This document shows, piece after piece, positions 37,326 through 47,138 of a stretch of 64,000 nucleotides of DNA. The stretch's first letter is position 1; each line of letters opens with the position of its first letter. The stretch is taken from NCBI GenBank assembly GCA_902573565.1, contig CACGKI010000001.1, positions 106,509-170,508 on the forward strand. The letters run 5' to 3'. The translations under genes and the position numbers were made by a program. The stretch is from an uncultured Prochlorococcus sp. GTDB taxonomy: Bacteria > Cyanobacteriota > Cyanobacteriia > PCC-6307 > Cyanobiaceae. The notes beneath the pieces were generated by a model. The model ran no database searches and was not told the DNA's origin. It saw only the letters and a program-made list of their open reading frames with translations.

Positions 37326-38033
37326 TTAGAACGCCCCTCCAGAAGGCATCAAAGTTAAGTCCTCAATTAATTGAGATTCAGGTTGTTGGGCCATAAAAAG
37401 AATAGTATCTGATACCTCTCTTGAGGAGAGCATGGAAGTTCTATCGAAATCAGATTTAATTGATTCGGAGTCCCAAAGAGGCGTATTTACTGATCCTAAA
37501 GTTATTGTGCATGCTCTTATTGAATTAGATCTCTCTTCCTCCCTTAAGCATTTTGTGAACATAGAAAGTGCAGATTTTGAAATGCAATATGCTCCCCATT
37601 GGGGAAATGCATTGTAAGAGGCATGACTACTTACATTAATAACTAAACCACCATTTCCCCTCATTAGAGGCACAATTAAGCTGCAAATTTGAAACACACT
37701 CGTAAGGTTTATTTGAATAGTTTGTTGCCATTGATCCAAATCCGTTTCAACTAAAGTTCTATTAAATGCACAACCGGCATTATTAATCAAGACAGATGGG
37801 CACCCATATTTCTCAACTGCCTCTTTAACACAATGTTCTATTTCTGAAGAATTAGATAAATCACATTTAACCAGACTAATTTTTGATTTAGTAGTGATTA
37901 GTTCATCCTTTAATTTTTCCATTAAACCCATATTCCTAGAAAGTAAAATCAAGTCCCAACCAGCATTAGCAAAAGTAATTACTGTAGATCTACCAATACC
38001 TTTCGTGGCACCTGTTATAAAAGCTAGTTTCAA
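37326..38033 (-). CDS. Short-chain dehydrogenase/reductase
   Basis: About 235 residues with LAFITGATKGIGRSTVI (Rossmann GxxxGxG), NNAGCAF, the catalytic Ser in VINVSSHASYN and YCISKSALSM (YxxxK). It acts on a carbonyl of unknown substrate. The start is uncertain: an ATG at 38075 would overlap accA by 41 bp and add 14 basic residues not seen in the family. The TTG at 38033, one base after the accA stop, gives the usual SDR N terminus. It follows accA, so a fatty-acid or lipid link is possible. Confidence 0.85.
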   Translation of the reverse strand: MKLAFITGATKGIGRSTVITFANAGWDLILLSRNMGLMEKLKDELITTKSKISLVKCDLSNSSEIEHCVKEAVEKYGCPSVLINNAGCAFNRTLVETDLDQWQQTIQINLTSVFQICSLIVPLMRGNGGLVINVSSHASYNAFPQWGAYCISKSALSMFTKCLREEERSNSIRACTITLGSVNTPLWDSESIKSDFDRTSMLSSREVSDTILFMAQQPESQLIEDLTLMPSGGAF

Positions 38034-38034
38034 T

Positions 38035-39042
38035 TTATTCAGTTTTTTGAGGTATCTCACTATAAATCTCTTCAATATTATTTGCTTCGATAAATTTACC
38101 TAAAACTCTAAACTTTTTATATCTTTCCTCAATTAATTCATCTTCAGGCATTTGTAGTAAAGCATTGAGGTGTTTCTCAATAGCCTCTTTTAGAGTATTA
38201 CCAGCATCCAAAGGAGCCCAATTATTCCCCCCAGAAGGTTCTGGTAATACCTCATCTATTACCCCTAATTTAAGTAAATCTTTACCTGTAATTTTAAGTG
38301 CTGATGCAGCTTCTGGTGCCTTCGCCGCATCTCTCCATAAAATTGATGCACAGGCTTCTGGACTAGCAACTGTATAAACACTGTGTTCAAACATAAGTAA
38401 CCTATCTGCGACACCTATTCCAAGTGCACCTCCTGAGCCGCCTTCTCCAATAACAGTAGCCACAATTGGAACTTTCAATCCAAACATCTCTCGTAGGTTT
38501 CTTGCAATCGCTTCCCCTTGCCCCTGCTCTTCAGCTTTTAAACCAGCATAAGCTCCAGGAGTATCAATAAATGTAAGAATTGGCAGTGAAAATCTATTTG
38601 CATGTTGCATTAATCTAAGAGCTTTTCTGTAGCCTCCTGGTTTTGCCATCCCAAAATTTCTTACTACATTTTCTTTTGTGTCCCTTCCTTTCTGATGCCC
38701 TAACATTAACACTGGTCTATTATTTATCGAACCAATGCCTCCAATTAGTGCCATATCATCGCCGCCATTTCTGTCTCCATGTAGTTCGATCCAGTCATCA
38801 CAAAACATTTGAACAAAATCCAGAGTGCTAGGCCTTTGAGGGTGCCTAGCTACCTGAATCTTTTGTGCAGGAGTAAGAGATTTAAATATTTCTTCTCTTC
38901 TCCTAGCAGCTAAGGTTTCTAGCTGTAGAAGCTGTTGACTGACATCAACTTCTGAATCTCGAGCTAATTCTTTAATTTGTTCTATCTGTTTCTCAAGTTC
39001 AACAAGAGGCTTTTCAAAATCAAGAAGGTAACGTTTAGCCAT
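38035..39042 (-). CDS. accA: Acetyl-CoA carboxylase carboxyltransferase subunit alpha
   Basis: With AccD transfers the carboxyl from biotin to acetyl-CoA, making malonyl-CoA. 335 residues. Features: the coiled N terminus ([21 protein letters not shown]), [55 protein letters not shown] and [18 protein letters not shown] (oxyanion and CoA sites). Starts 3 bp after aar and belongs to the same run. Confidence 0.97.
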   Translation of the reverse strand: MAKRYLLDFEKPLVELEKQIEQIKELARDSEVDVSQQLLQLETLAARRREEIFKSLTPAQKIQVARHPQRPSTLDFVQMFCDDWIELHGDRNGGDDMALIGGIGSINNRPVLMLGHQKGRDTKENVVRNFGMAKPGGYRKALRLMQHANRFSLPILTFIDTPGAYAGLKAEEQGQGEAIARNLREMFGLKVPIVATVIGEGGSGGALGIGVADRLLMFEHSVYTVASPEACASILWRDAAKAPEAASALKITGKDLLKLGVIDEVLPEPSGGNNWAPLDAGNTLKEAIEKHLNALLQMPEDELIEERYKKFRVLGKFIEANNIEEIYSEIPQKTE

Positions 39043-39045
39043 AAT

Positions 39046-40086
39046 TTAGACAGTTAATACTTTAGGTTGCTTATCAAGTCCAATCGCAGAAAAACCATGT
39101 TTTAAAGAAGCTGCTCCAATAAATTCCATCTTTTCAAGAGAAATGTTATTTCTTCCCCAACTAAAGTTTGTATGACACTTTTCAAATTCTAAAATCATAG
39201 CTTCTGCAAAGCAAGCAAACATCTCTCTCTGGGGGTTTTGCATTTCAGCAAGTTCCATCATATTCCAACCAATATCATTAAAAAACTTTACTATGCCTCC
39301 TTTCAAAACATGAATATTTTCACCCTGAAATTTCTCATCAAGATTTTTGGGGTATCCACCATCAATCATCAAACATGGTTTTTTTAAGTTATCAGTCTCA
39401 ATTTCAATAGTTTTAGGCATACTTGCAACCCATACAACAATATCCGCCTGAGGCAACGCTTCATCTAAGCTTGTTATAGTGCCCCCATCTAATTCTTTTT
39501 GTAACATCTCTAGTGGTTCTTTTTGTCTTGCTACCATAAGAAGTTCTGAAATTCCAGTTTTATTGATAAGCCATCTACATACTGCACTACCAATATCACC
39601 TGTAGCACCAATTACAGCAACAGTTGCTTTTTTTAAGTCTATCCCAATGCGAGGCGCATTTATTTCTAGTTGCTTGCAAATAACCCATGCGGTATGAGTA
39701 TTACCAGTAGTAAACCTTTCCCACTCTAATGAAGTATTTCTAATTTGTTTATGCTGAAGAAGATTAAAATTCTCGAAAATAATTGAAGTAAATCCTCCTA
39801 AAGCGGTAATGTTAATCCCTTTTTTCTGAGCTAGTTCCATAGCATTTAATACTTTTCTTCTAGCCGTTTTAAACCTAGAAAGCATTTCCGGAACAAAGCA
39901 AGAATCTATGTAAGAGCCTTCAATAGATATTCCAGTAGCACTCTTTACTTCTACATTCTCAACCAATTGAGGAGGAGCTGTACACCAAACATCTAGGTCG
40001 CCATCTGCAATATGATCAAAGCCTAGTAACGAAGCCTTTCTTTTTGCATCTTCAAAACTAGTTGAGTGGCCTATTAACCCAAACAT
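39046..40086 (-). CDS. aar: Long-chain acyl-[acyl-carrier-protein] reductase
   Basis: First step of cyanobacterial alkane synthesis: reduces fatty acyl-ACP to the aldehyde with NADPH. 346 residues; [25 protein letters not shown] at the N terminus, and the NADPH-binding [18 protein letters not shown] at ~160-177. A Cys in the C-terminal part ([10 protein letters not shown]) would carry the thioester. The partner ado lies 106 bp upstream on the same strand, and accA follows 3 bp downstream. Confidence 0.96.
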   Translation of the reverse strand: MFGLIGHSTSFEDAKRKASLLGFDHIADGDLDVWCTAPPQLVENVEVKSATGISIEGSYIDSCFVPEMLSRFKTARRKVLNAMELAQKKGINITALGGFTSIIFENFNLLQHKQIRNTSLEWERFTTGNTHTAWVICKQLEINAPRIGIDLKKATVAVIGATGDIGSAVCRWLINKTGISELLMVARQKEPLEMLQKELDGGTITSLDEALPQADIVVWVASMPKTIEIETDNLKKPCLMIDGGYPKNLDEKFQGENIHVLKGGIVKFFNDIGWNMMELAEMQNPQREMFACFAEAMILEFEKCHTNFSWGRNNISLEKMEFIGAASLKHGFSAIGLDKQPKVLTV

Positions 40087-40192
40087 TTAAAATTTATAAT
40101 TGGTTTCTATACAATGTTATGAAGAATAGCACAGAGGTACGTAATAAAATAGAAAGATTAATTACTAAAGTGATTAATAAAATAAAATATAA

Positions 40193-40948
40193 TTAGACGA
40201 TAGCTGCCATAGCCATTCTTGCGATTTCTCTATTATCTAGACCTATTTCCATGAGGGTATCTTGATAAGCAATCATAAATTCTTCCATTAACTCTTCTCT
40301 GTCCATAGCCAGAACTGATGCATCATCTGCTACTTCATCTAACATTTTTTTAATTAAGGGAAGGTTAACCTTATTAGCTTCCATTAATTCTTCTTTGCAC
40401 GTGGATAAATTCTCTTTAAGCCACTCTTGCCCATAATTTAAATGAAGATATTCATCTTTAACGACTCCTTCCGTTATTTTTTTTGCAAAAGGATCTGCAA
40501 CTCTTATGTATACGTTATAAGCAGAGATTGCAAATGCTTCGATTAAAATAGCCTGAATTAAAAGACATGTTGTTAAATTTTCTTTTTCTAAAGCAACTTG
40601 AAAATTACCATGTAATTTAGAAAAGAATTTTTTAGCAAACTCCATATCAGCTTCAACCCCTAAATTTCTTCCGCATGCAGTAAACCCCTTTTTATGTTTC
40701 ATTTCCATCCTCGCCAATTTAGTTAACTCTTCTAACTCATTTGGTATTAAAGTTGCGATTGAAAGATAATTATCATGAGCTTCTTGCTCTCCCTCTATAA
40801 CAATTGCATTAATTCTACTGTATGCATCTTTATAGGAACTTGTAGTAAAGTCAGGCAAATTTAAAGAAATTGGGTTAGTAGATCCCAAAGTTGTTTTTTT
40901 ATTTGATTCTAGAGTTTGCATGTCATTAACCTTTAGCTCATTATGCAT
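40193..40948 (-). CDS. ado: Aldehyde deformylating oxygenase
   Basis: Second alkane step: converts fatty aldehyde to alkane plus formate. 251 residues, a ferritin-like four-helix di-iron enzyme. The iron ligands are visible in EGEQEAHDNY, ARMEMKHKKGF (Glu and His), QAILIEAFAIS and VKDEYLHLNYG. The ATG at 40921 (residue 10, MQTLES) has AAGG before it and is a credible alternative start; TATAAT at 40953-40958 would put transcription initiation at about the first ATG. Upstream of aar, probably one operon. Confidence 0.95.
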   Translation of the reverse strand: MHNELKVNDMQTLESNKKTTLGSTNPISLNLPDFTTSSYKDAYSRINAIVIEGEQEAHDNYLSIATLIPNELEELTKLARMEMKHKKGFTACGRNLGVEADMEFAKKFFSKLHGNFQVALEKENLTTCLLIQAILIEAFAISAYNVYIRVADPFAKKITEGVVKDEYLHLNYGQEWLKENLSTCKEELMEANKVNLPLIKKMLDEVADDASVLAMDREELMEEFMIAYQDTLMEIGLDNREIARMAMAAIV

Positions 40949-40952
40949 GAAT

Positions 40953-40966
40953 ATTATACGATTATA
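40953..40966 (-). promoter_or_regulatory. Twin TATAAT boxes before ado
   Basis: TATAAT occurs at 40961-40966 and 40953-40958 on the minus strand, 5-18 bp from the first possible ATG of ado. If either is the -10 element, the transcript would start next to or within the first ATG, which favours translation from the internal ATG at 40921. Confidence 0.5.
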
Positions 40967-41032
40967 GTGAGTTTATTTAAATATGATGAAAATAGTTTCA
41001 ATTGTTAAGTCACATTTTTTACTAAATATTAG

Positions 41033-41827
41033 CTAAGAATTGTTTGGCCAATCTGATTGCATCAGATTCATTATCAATTTGAACCAATGATTAATCAATA
41101 ATTCCTTTAAATTTGTTCCTAAAGACTCATTTGCTCCTCTGCTATCCCCAATAACTCCTGATTTACTAAAGTCGTGAGTAAGCCAAGCAGTAGGTGCATT
41201 CCCCTCTAGACTCCAACCTTCTGGGATCTTTCCTTTAATGCCCTCATTTGGGCGTTCATCACCTACTAGCTCTGGTTTTAAAGCGAGCATCAAACTTGTT
41301 TCAGCTAAAGAAGCATGCAGCCCATCTTCGATCTCGGCTTTCGTTAACAATTCACTTAATCCATTAACACCACTCCATAAGAAACAAGGAAAAACTGCCA
41401 TCCCAGGTGCGAAACTTCTTAGCTCTCTTGCCGCTGTATTAAGTAATGATATTTGACCTCCGTGTCCATTAATCAATATCAATCTTTTAAAACCCATCTC
41501 AGATAATTGACCTCCGACTTCCTTAATCATTGAGGTTATTAATGTTGAGGAAAGTGAAATTGTTCCAGCAAAACCCTTATGTTCTGGAGAAAACCCAATA
41601 TATTGAGTTGGAAGTTTTTTTAATGGAATATCTGCAGAGAATAATTTAAAAACTTCACTAATGATTTCATCAACAAAAATACTATCTGTAGCAAGAGGCA
41701 AATGTGGCCCATGTTGTTCAACAGCGCCGAATGGCCAAATAACTGTGGATCTTTTGTCTTTTGCAATACTCTCAATTTCTTGCCAGTTTAAATATTCAAA
41801 TTTGTTAGGTATTGGTTTAAAGTTCAT
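41033..41827 (-). CDS. Creatininase family amidohydrolase
   Basis: 264 residues. The metal-binding pattern is clear: WPFGAVEQHGPHLPLATDSIFVDEI (Glu-His-Asp), LILINGHGGQISLLN, and GLHASLAETSLMLAL (His and Glu). Fits the creatininase/FAPy-deformylase superfamily, which also covers mycofactocin and archaeal F420/riboflavin enzymes. Prochlorococcus has no evident creatine metabolism, so the true substrate is another cyclic or formyl amide. It lies downstream of ado on the same strand. Confidence 0.86.
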   Translation of the reverse strand: MNFKPIPNKFEYLNWQEIESIAKDKRSTVIWPFGAVEQHGPHLPLATDSIFVDEIISEVFKLFSADIPLKKLPTQYIGFSPEHKGFAGTISLSSTLITSMIKEVGGQLSEMGFKRLILINGHGGQISLLNTAARELRSFAPGMAVFPCFLWSGVNGLSELLTKAEIEDGLHASLAETSLMLALKPELVGDERPNEGIKGKIPEGWSLEGNAPTAWLTHDFSKSGVIGDSRGANESLGTNLKELLINHWFKLIMNLMQSDWPNNS

Positions 41828-41893
41828 TAATTTTAATTTTGAGTACTAACATTTAGAATATGTTAATAATTAATTATTCTTATTTTACCTACG

Positions 41894-43108
41894 ATGGGAG
41901 TCAGTAATAAAAATGCCCAAGATAATATCCAACCAAAGGGCACTAAAAAAGATTTAAAAAAACCTCTTCAGGTAGTTCACATCAGCAAGAAAGAAACTCA
42001 ACAAAAATCTCAAAAAATACAGCATGATCAAATCACTCTGCAAGAAGAAACAAGTAAAGAAAATATTGCAATCAAACCTCAATTAGTTAAAGATGCTTCA
42101 ATAAAAGAAATTGACGACTTTAATGAAAACACAAAAGCCTTGAAAAGTTCTCAAGAAGACTTAAGAAGACCAATTAATTTTTCTGAGCAAAATATAGATT
42201 TTCAATTAGAAAGAACAGTTGATGAATTTGATTTTGATGAAAGTGCTTTTTTGGAGGCATTAAATGAAAATGAGCCGATTGGAGCTACAGGAGAAACAAT
42301 TACAGGAAAGGTTATAGCAGTAGAAAGTGATGGACTATATGTTGACATTGGTGGTAAAGCACCTGGTTATATGCCAAAAAAAGAATCTGGGTTGGGAGTC
42401 ATAACTAATTTTAAGGAAAAATTTTCTATAGGCCTTGAAATGGAAGTTTTAGTTATCAAAGAACAAAATGCTGATGGGATGGTAACAGTGAGCGCTCGGG
42501 CATTAATTCTCAGGCAAAGTTGGGAGAAAGTATCAAGTTCCGCAAAAAATGGAGAATTAATTGACGTTTTAATTAATGGATTTAACAGAGGTGGGCTTAC
42601 TTGTGATGTAGATGGGTTGAGAGGTTTCATCCCTAGATCCCAACTTGAAGATGGTCAAGATCATCAATCTATTGTTGGCAAAACTCTGAAAGTAGCGTTT
42701 CTTGAGGTGAATCCAGAATCCAGAAAATTAGTTCTCTCTGAAAAGAAAGCATCATTAATATCTAAACTTTCCAGTCTAGAATTGGGTCAATTAATTGAAG
42801 GAGAAGTTTTAGCAGTAAAGCAATATGGCTTCTTTATTGACTTAGGTGGAGCTAGTGGCCTTCTTCATCAATCCTCCTTAACAAATGGATCGATTCGTTC
42901 TTTACGAGAAATTTTTAGGGAAGGTGAAATTATAAAAGCTTTAATATCTGAAATTGACCTCGAAAAAGGGCGTATTGGTCTGAATACAGCACTCTTAGAG
43001 AACTCCGCTGGAGAGTTAATTATTGATAAGCAAAAAGTTATGCTAGAAGCCACAGAAAGAGCACTAAAAACTAAAGCACTTTTCAATAAAAAAGAACAAG
43101 ATAAATGA
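41894..43108 (+). CDS. S1 RNA-binding domain protein (ribosomal protein S1 homologue, Nbp1-like)
   Basis: 404 residues. The N-terminal ~130 are disordered and Lys/Gln-rich, with an acidic patch (DEFDFDESAFLEAL). Three S1/OB repeats follow: ~133-205 (TITGKVIAVESDGLYVDIGGKAPGYMPKKE), ~218-290 (LIDVLINGFNRGGLTCDVDGLRGFIPRSQL) and ~302-372 (LIEGEVLAVKQYGFFIDLGGASGLLHQSSL). It is the type annotated as a second S1 in picocyanobacteria and may bind mRNA at the ribosome. Its stop overlaps the ATG of the Tab2 gene by 4 bp. Confidence 0.88.
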   Translation: MGVSNKNAQDNIQPKGTKKDLKKPLQVVHISKKETQQKSQKIQHDQITLQEETSKENIAIKPQLVKDASIKEIDDFNENTKALKSSQEDLRRPINFSEQNIDFQLERTVDEFDFDESAFLEALNENEPIGATGETITGKVIAVESDGLYVDIGGKAPGYMPKKESGLGVITNFKEKFSIGLEMEVLVIKEQNADGMVTVSARALILRQSWEKVSSSAKNGELIDVLINGFNRGGLTCDVDGLRGFIPRSQLEDGQDHQSIVGKTLKVAFLEVNPESRKLVLSEKKASLISKLSSLELGQLIEGEVLAVKQYGFFIDLGGASGLLHQSSLTNGSIRSLREIFREGEIIKALISEIDLEKGRIGLNTALLENSAGELIIDKQKVMLEATERALKTKALFNKKEQDK

Positions 43109-44010
43109 CAATCAACAACAAAATAGAACCAAGTCTTGAATTAAAAATTTCAGATTGGGAATTAGATTTTTACTCAAGACCAATTATTGAATCAAATGGA
43201 AAAAAAAGGTGGGAGTTAATTATATGCTCTACCAGAAGTTATAAAACAAAAGATATTTTTCTTTGGAATAAAAAATGCCCTGCTAATGAGGTTAATTCAG
43301 TATGGCTTACAAAGGCTCTTAATGAAGCATTAGATAAAGCGAAAAAAGAAGGGTGGGCAAGACCTTCAAAAGTTAGATTTTGGAGATCATCAATGAAATC
43401 CATTATTAAGAAATCATTGGAAGCAATTAATATTGAGGCTCTTATTAGTAGAAGAACTTACAATTTATTCGATAGAATCGAATTTCTTGAAAAAGAGATT
43501 TATCCAAAGGAAAAAGGTTATGTAAGGGGCATACTAGCTCCTACTTTTACTTCTAGAATGGAAAACTCACCTAAACCTCTTCCAGAAGCAGTGAGGGGGG
43601 ATGCTTTAACTATCTCTGAAATATCTATCGGTGAATTAAAGTTTGCAAAAAATTGGCCTATAGAATTTGGAGATATTTTTCCAATTCACCAAGAATTGAA
43701 TGATAATGATTTTATTCCTGGATTAAGATTATTCAGTAAAGATAGATCCCTAGCACTCTCTGCATGGTTCAGTTGTTTAGAACCTATTAAATTGATCATT
43801 AGTAAGAACCAACTTATACTTGAAGCTTCAGAAGATGATAAGTGGCTAGTGACAGATTTACCAGAAAAAGATGCGAACCTTTTGCATAAAAAGTTTTTAG
43901 AAAATAAAAAAAATTCTTTTGGGTATCAATTTATTTCCATACAATCAACGCCATACATAGAAAAATTTGCAGGATTCTGGATCTTGAGAGATATTGAAAT
44001 GATTTCATAA
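43105..44010 (+). CDS. Tab2/Atab2-like RNA-binding protein
   Basis: 301 residues, beginning WELDFYSRPIIESNGKKRWELIIC, with ARPSKVRFWRSSMKSII and ending GFWILRDIEMI. This is the Tab2/Atab2 family (DUF1092). In algae and plants the family member is needed for translation of the photosystem I psaB mRNA or of both reaction centres. The ATG overlaps the upstream S1-domain gene (ATGA), so two RNA-binding proteins are coupled, which fits a role in photosynthetic mRNA translation. Confidence 0.85.
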   Translation: MTINNKIEPSLELKISDWELDFYSRPIIESNGKKRWELIICSTRSYKTKDIFLWNKKCPANEVNSVWLTKALNEALDKAKKEGWARPSKVRFWRSSMKSIIKKSLEAINIEALISRRTYNLFDRIEFLEKEIYPKEKGYVRGILAPTFTSRMENSPKPLPEAVRGDALTISEISIGELKFAKNWPIEFGDIFPIHQELNDNDFIPGLRLFSKDRSLALSAWFSCLEPIKLIISKNQLILEASEDDKWLVTDLPEKDANLLHKKFLENKKNSFGYQFISIQSTPYIEKFAGFWILRDIEMIS

Positions 44011-44019
44011 ATTTAGATT

Positions 44020-44026
44020 AGGAGGG
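44020..44026 (+). promoter_or_regulatory. Strong Shine-Dalgarno AGGAGGG before the ATT start
   Basis: AGGAGGG, a near-perfect complement of the 16S 3' end, stands out because most genes in this window have weak or no such motif. Its spacing to ATT 44033 is 7 nt. It decides the start of the PgeF-family gene. Confidence 0.75.
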
Positions 44027-44032
44027 ATTGCT

Positions 44033-44815
44033 ATTTATTTCAAAGAAACATATTTCTTAAAAAATAAAATTTCTATTCAAAACAAAATTTTTGAATATTA
44101 CTTATCACCAATTCTTAGTCAATATGGATTTACACATGCCTTCTTTACGAAGTCTAGCTCTGAGAAATTTCTTGGATTATTAGGAAATCACTTTAATAAA
44201 AACTCCGTAAATTGCATTTCTAATCAAATTCATAGCAATACGCTGGCTTTTGGCTCATATTCTCAGGAAGGGCATAAGACTGATGCAGATGGTCTTGTTG
44301 GTAACGAATCCAACCAAAACTTATGGGTTTACACAGCTGATTGCATGCCAATATTTTTTGCCGATAAAAAGAAAAGAAATGTAGCCGCCTTACATTGTGG
44401 AAGAAAAGGTTTAGAAAAAAAAATAATAAAAAATCTTGTTAAAATTTTTGATAATTTAGGGACATCTAGAGATGATTTACTTGTTGCGATAGGACCAGCG
44501 ATTTCGAAGGAACATTATTTAGTTGATAAAATAACATTCAAAGAATTTTATAAAAAAGCGGAAAACAAAATTGCAAAAGTCAATTTACCTAAAAATCAAA
44601 AGGATTTTTGTTTTAGTTATTCCAATCATTTTAAAAAGCAAGACTTAAATCAACTAGATCTTAAAAGATTTGCTTATGGACAACTTCTAAATGAGAACAT
44701 TCCTAAAGCAAATATTGACATCTCAAATTTATGCACGTACGAATTAAAAAATGAATTTAATTCCTGGAGAAGAAGCAAAACAATTTCAAGGCAATGGAAT
44801 TTTATTTGCTCATAG
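44033..44815 (+). CDS. Laccase-domain (PgeF/YfiH) family protein with non-canonical start
   Basis: The family clears peptidoglycan or purine side products (purine nucleoside phosphorylase-like/oxidase activity). From 44042 the frame reads KETYFLKNKISIQNKIFEYY, then SNQIHSNTLAFGS (Gln-x-His motif), TDADGLVGN, WVYTADCMPIFF, ALHCGRKGLEKKII and AIGPAISKEHY, to a total of ~260 residues. The open frame from the upstream stop (44000) contains no in-frame ATG, GTG or TTG before 44345, and starting there would delete the conserved N-terminal third. A strong AGGAGG (44020-44025) puts ATT at 44033 at a 7-nt spacing (ATT 44027 is the alternative). Confidence 0.8.
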   Translation: MYFKETYFLKNKISIQNKIFEYYLSPILSQYGFTHAFFTKSSSEKFLGLLGNHFNKNSVNCISNQIHSNTLAFGSYSQEGHKTDADGLVGNESNQNLWVYTADCMPIFFADKKKRNVAALHCGRKGLEKKIIKNLVKIFDNLGTSRDDLLVAIGPAISKEHYLVDKITFKEFYKKAENKIAKVNLPKNQKDFCFSYSNHFKKQDLNQLDLKRFAYGQLLNENIPKANIDISNLCTYELKNEFNSWRRSKTISRQWNFICS

Positions 44816-44821
44816 AGATAC

Positions 44822-45172
44822 TTAACTTGAACAAATTTCTCTAGCTAAGTCTTTAGCAAATAATAATTCTGTCATCTCTTTAGTACCTTTAATATTAAAG
44901 ACTTTGGCTAACAAAACATTTTCTTTAAAGCCAAAAGGTTTAATTTTTACTTTGCTTCCCCTTGGGAATTCGTTCTTAAGTAAATTAGTTGCTGCGAGCT
45001 CATCATTTTCATTTACATTTACACAAAATAATCCAATAGTTAAATTCCTATTTTGATCCCCCACCAAAATGGTATTTGAATTTTTAATTTGAAGAATTTC
45101 AGCAGAGTTAACTATTGCAGGATTAAGAATAATCAAAAAGAATACTAATAAAAGTTTGGATAATTTTTTCAA
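44822..45172 (-). CDS. Exported staphylococcal nuclease-like OB-fold protein, catalytic residues degraded
   Basis: 116 residues with a Sec signal peptide (~1-24, KLSKLLLVFFLIILNPAIVNSAE). The mature part has an SNase-like beta pattern (ILQIKNSNTILVGDQNRNLTIGLFCVNV ... AATNLLKNEFPRGSKVKIKPFG), but the DGD and RxxGxxxPE catalytic motifs are not kept. It is probably a binding rather than a nuclease domain. It is adjacent, tail-to-tail, to the PgeF gene. Confidence 0.7.
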   Translation of the reverse strand: MKKLSKLLLVFFLIILNPAIVNSAEILQIKNSNTILVGDQNRNLTIGLFCVNVNENDELAATNLLKNEFPRGSKVKIKPFGFKENVLLAKVFNIKGTKEMTELLFAKDLAREICSS

Positions 45173-45237
45173 TTCAGAAATATCTTAGTTTTTAAATTAC
45201 TCTAAAGTTAATTTTTCAAAATTACGAATTAGAAAAT

Positions 45238-47001
45238 TTAGTCTTCACAATTAACATATCCAACCATTTGAGCATTACTTTTCCCAGGAGGAACCATTGG
45301 ATAGCAATTTTCTCCTCTTCTCACAAGAATATTAATCAAGGCAGGGCCGTCATGTTCAAGTGCATTTTTTAATTCATTATTTAGTTTTTTTCTATCAGAA
45401 ATTAAATACCCTTTAACTCCAAAAGACTCCGCAAGTTTTACAAAGTCAGGTTCACCACAACTCATATCAGAGGAGGAATATCTCTCATCGTAGAAACTTT
45501 CCTGCCATTGTCTTACCATACCTTGCCAGCGATTATTTATAATGATCAACTTCACATTTAAATTATATTGAGATAAAGTTCCCAATTCTTGAATATTCAT
45601 TAAAACACTTGCATCTCCTGCAATACAAATTACATCTGAATTTGGTAATGCTGCTTTTACTCCAATTGCCGCTGGCAATCCAAATCCCATAGTTCCTAAG
45701 CCTGCACTACTAATCCATTTTCTTGGAGAATTCCTAAGATATTGAGCAGCCCACATCTGATGTTGTCCTACATCTGTAGTTACATAAGCTTCTGGCGAAA
45801 GTTCCCTAACTTTTAAAAGAACTTCCTGAGGATAAATTTCTCCTTCTTTGGGCGGATCATATAAAGGGTGTTTATTTTTCCAAAAATCAATTTTTTCTAA
45901 CCAGTTTTTTGTCTTACAACTAAATTTATTATTATGAAATTCTTGATTAATTTTGCTAACAGCTTTTAAAACGTCAGAAACAATTGCAACATCTACAATT
46001 CTATTTTTATTAACTTCTGCTGGGTCAATATCTATATGGATTACCTTAGCATTTGGAGCAAAAGTATCTAATTTTCCTGTTACCCTATCATCAAATCTAG
46101 CTCCTACAGCAATTAAAAGATCACATTCTGTAACTGCAAAATTTGCGTAAGCAGTTCCGTGCATCCCTAACATCCCTACCGATAAATTATCTTTTTCATC
46201 AAAAGCACCCTTCCCCATTAAGGTTGTAGTGACTGGTATTTGATAATTCTTTGCCAAAGTTTTTATTTCATCATGGGCGCCTGAAGATATTGCACCACCT
46301 CCCACGTATAAAAGAGGTCTTTCTGAATCTTCTATTAATTTAATTGCTTTATTGACATCGCAATCATTTATATCTCCATTCCTTTTAAACCCTTTAGGAA
46401 TTATTTCGCCTGGCAAAACTCTTTTGTAATTAAAGAACTCCTGACCTACATCTTTGGGTATATCAATTAAAACAGGGCCAGGTCTTCCAGAAGAGGCTAT
46501 AAAAAAAGCTTCAGAAACTACTTTCGCTATATCTGAGGGATCTCTTATTACCCATGAATGTTTCACTATTGGGAGAGTTATACCAAAAATATCAGTTTCT
46601 TGAAAAGCGTCTGTACCTATAGCAGGTCTAGGGACTTGACCTGTAACTACAACGAGGGGGACTGAATCCATTTGAGCAGTTGCAATTCCAGTTACCAAAT
46701 TTGTTGCGCCTGGACCTGAGGTCCCAAAACATACTCCTACTTCACCAGTAGATCTCGCATATCCATCAGCCGCATGAGACCCACCTTGTTCATGCCTTAC
46801 CATATAGTGTTTTAACCAACCATCTTGTTCTGCCTTATGAACGGCATCATATATTGGTAGTATGGCTCCTCCTGGATATCCAAATATAATTTTTACCCCA
46901 TGAATTTTTAAAGAATCCATTAGTGCATCCGCACCAGTAATCCAAACTGGATTTTCATGTTTTGAACTACCCTTTGAAAAGGATCTCGAAGTAAGGGTCA
47001 C
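45238..47001 (-). CDS. ilvB: Acetolactate synthase large subunit
   Basis: First common step of branched-chain amino-acid synthesis; ThDP-dependent. 587 residues. [19 protein letters not shown] (cofactor Glu nearby in [15 protein letters not shown]), [31 protein letters not shown] and [29 protein letters not shown] (ThDP/Mg motif, ending in NN). FAD contacts in [10 protein letters not shown]. The N-terminal ~15 residues are extra. Confidence 0.96.
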   Translation of the reverse strand: MTLTSRSFSKGSSKHENPVWITGADALMDSLKIHGVKIIFGYPGGAILPIYDAVHKAEQDGWLKHYMVRHEQGGSHAADGYARSTGEVGVCFGTSGPGATNLVTGIATAQMDSVPLVVVTGQVPRPAIGTDAFQETDIFGITLPIVKHSWVIRDPSDIAKVVSEAFFIASSGRPGPVLIDIPKDVGQEFFNYKRVLPGEIIPKGFKRNGDINDCDVNKAIKLIEDSERPLLYVGGGAISSGAHDEIKTLAKNYQIPVTTTLMGKGAFDEKDNLSVGMLGMHGTAYANFAVTECDLLIAVGARFDDRVTGKLDTFAPNAKVIHIDIDPAEVNKNRIVDVAIVSDVLKAVSKINQEFHNNKFSCKTKNWLEKIDFWKNKHPLYDPPKEGEIYPQEVLLKVRELSPEAYVTTDVGQHQMWAAQYLRNSPRKWISSAGLGTMGFGLPAAIGVKAALPNSDVICIAGDASVLMNIQELGTLSQYNLNVKLIIINNRWQGMVRQWQESFYDERYSSSDMSCGEPDFVKLAESFGVKGYLISDRKKLNNELKNALEHDGPALINILVRRGENCYPMVPPGKSNAQMVGYVNCED

Positions 47002-47012
47002 TAAAGAAATTC

Positions 47013-47031
47013 AATATTTACTATAAATATT
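47013..47031. promoter_or_regulatory. Palindrome in the ilvB leader
   Basis: AATATTTA-CTA-TAAATATT, a perfect 8-bp inverted repeat 12-30 bp upstream of the ilvB ATG. It is AT-only, so it may be chance in this genome or an operator/leader hairpin. Confidence 0.35.
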
Positions 47032-47138
47032 AAACTCAATTAAATACTTTTGCCTCATTTATAAATGTAATGTCAGAAATATATTCAAAAAGAATTTTTC
47101 AAAAAATTTAAAATTCTCAAAAAAATATCAAATTTTCT

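Noticed and set aside
44345..44815. PgeF gene starting at the internal ATG 44345
   Set aside because: It would omit conserved N-terminal sequence that is plainly present in the same frame from 44042.
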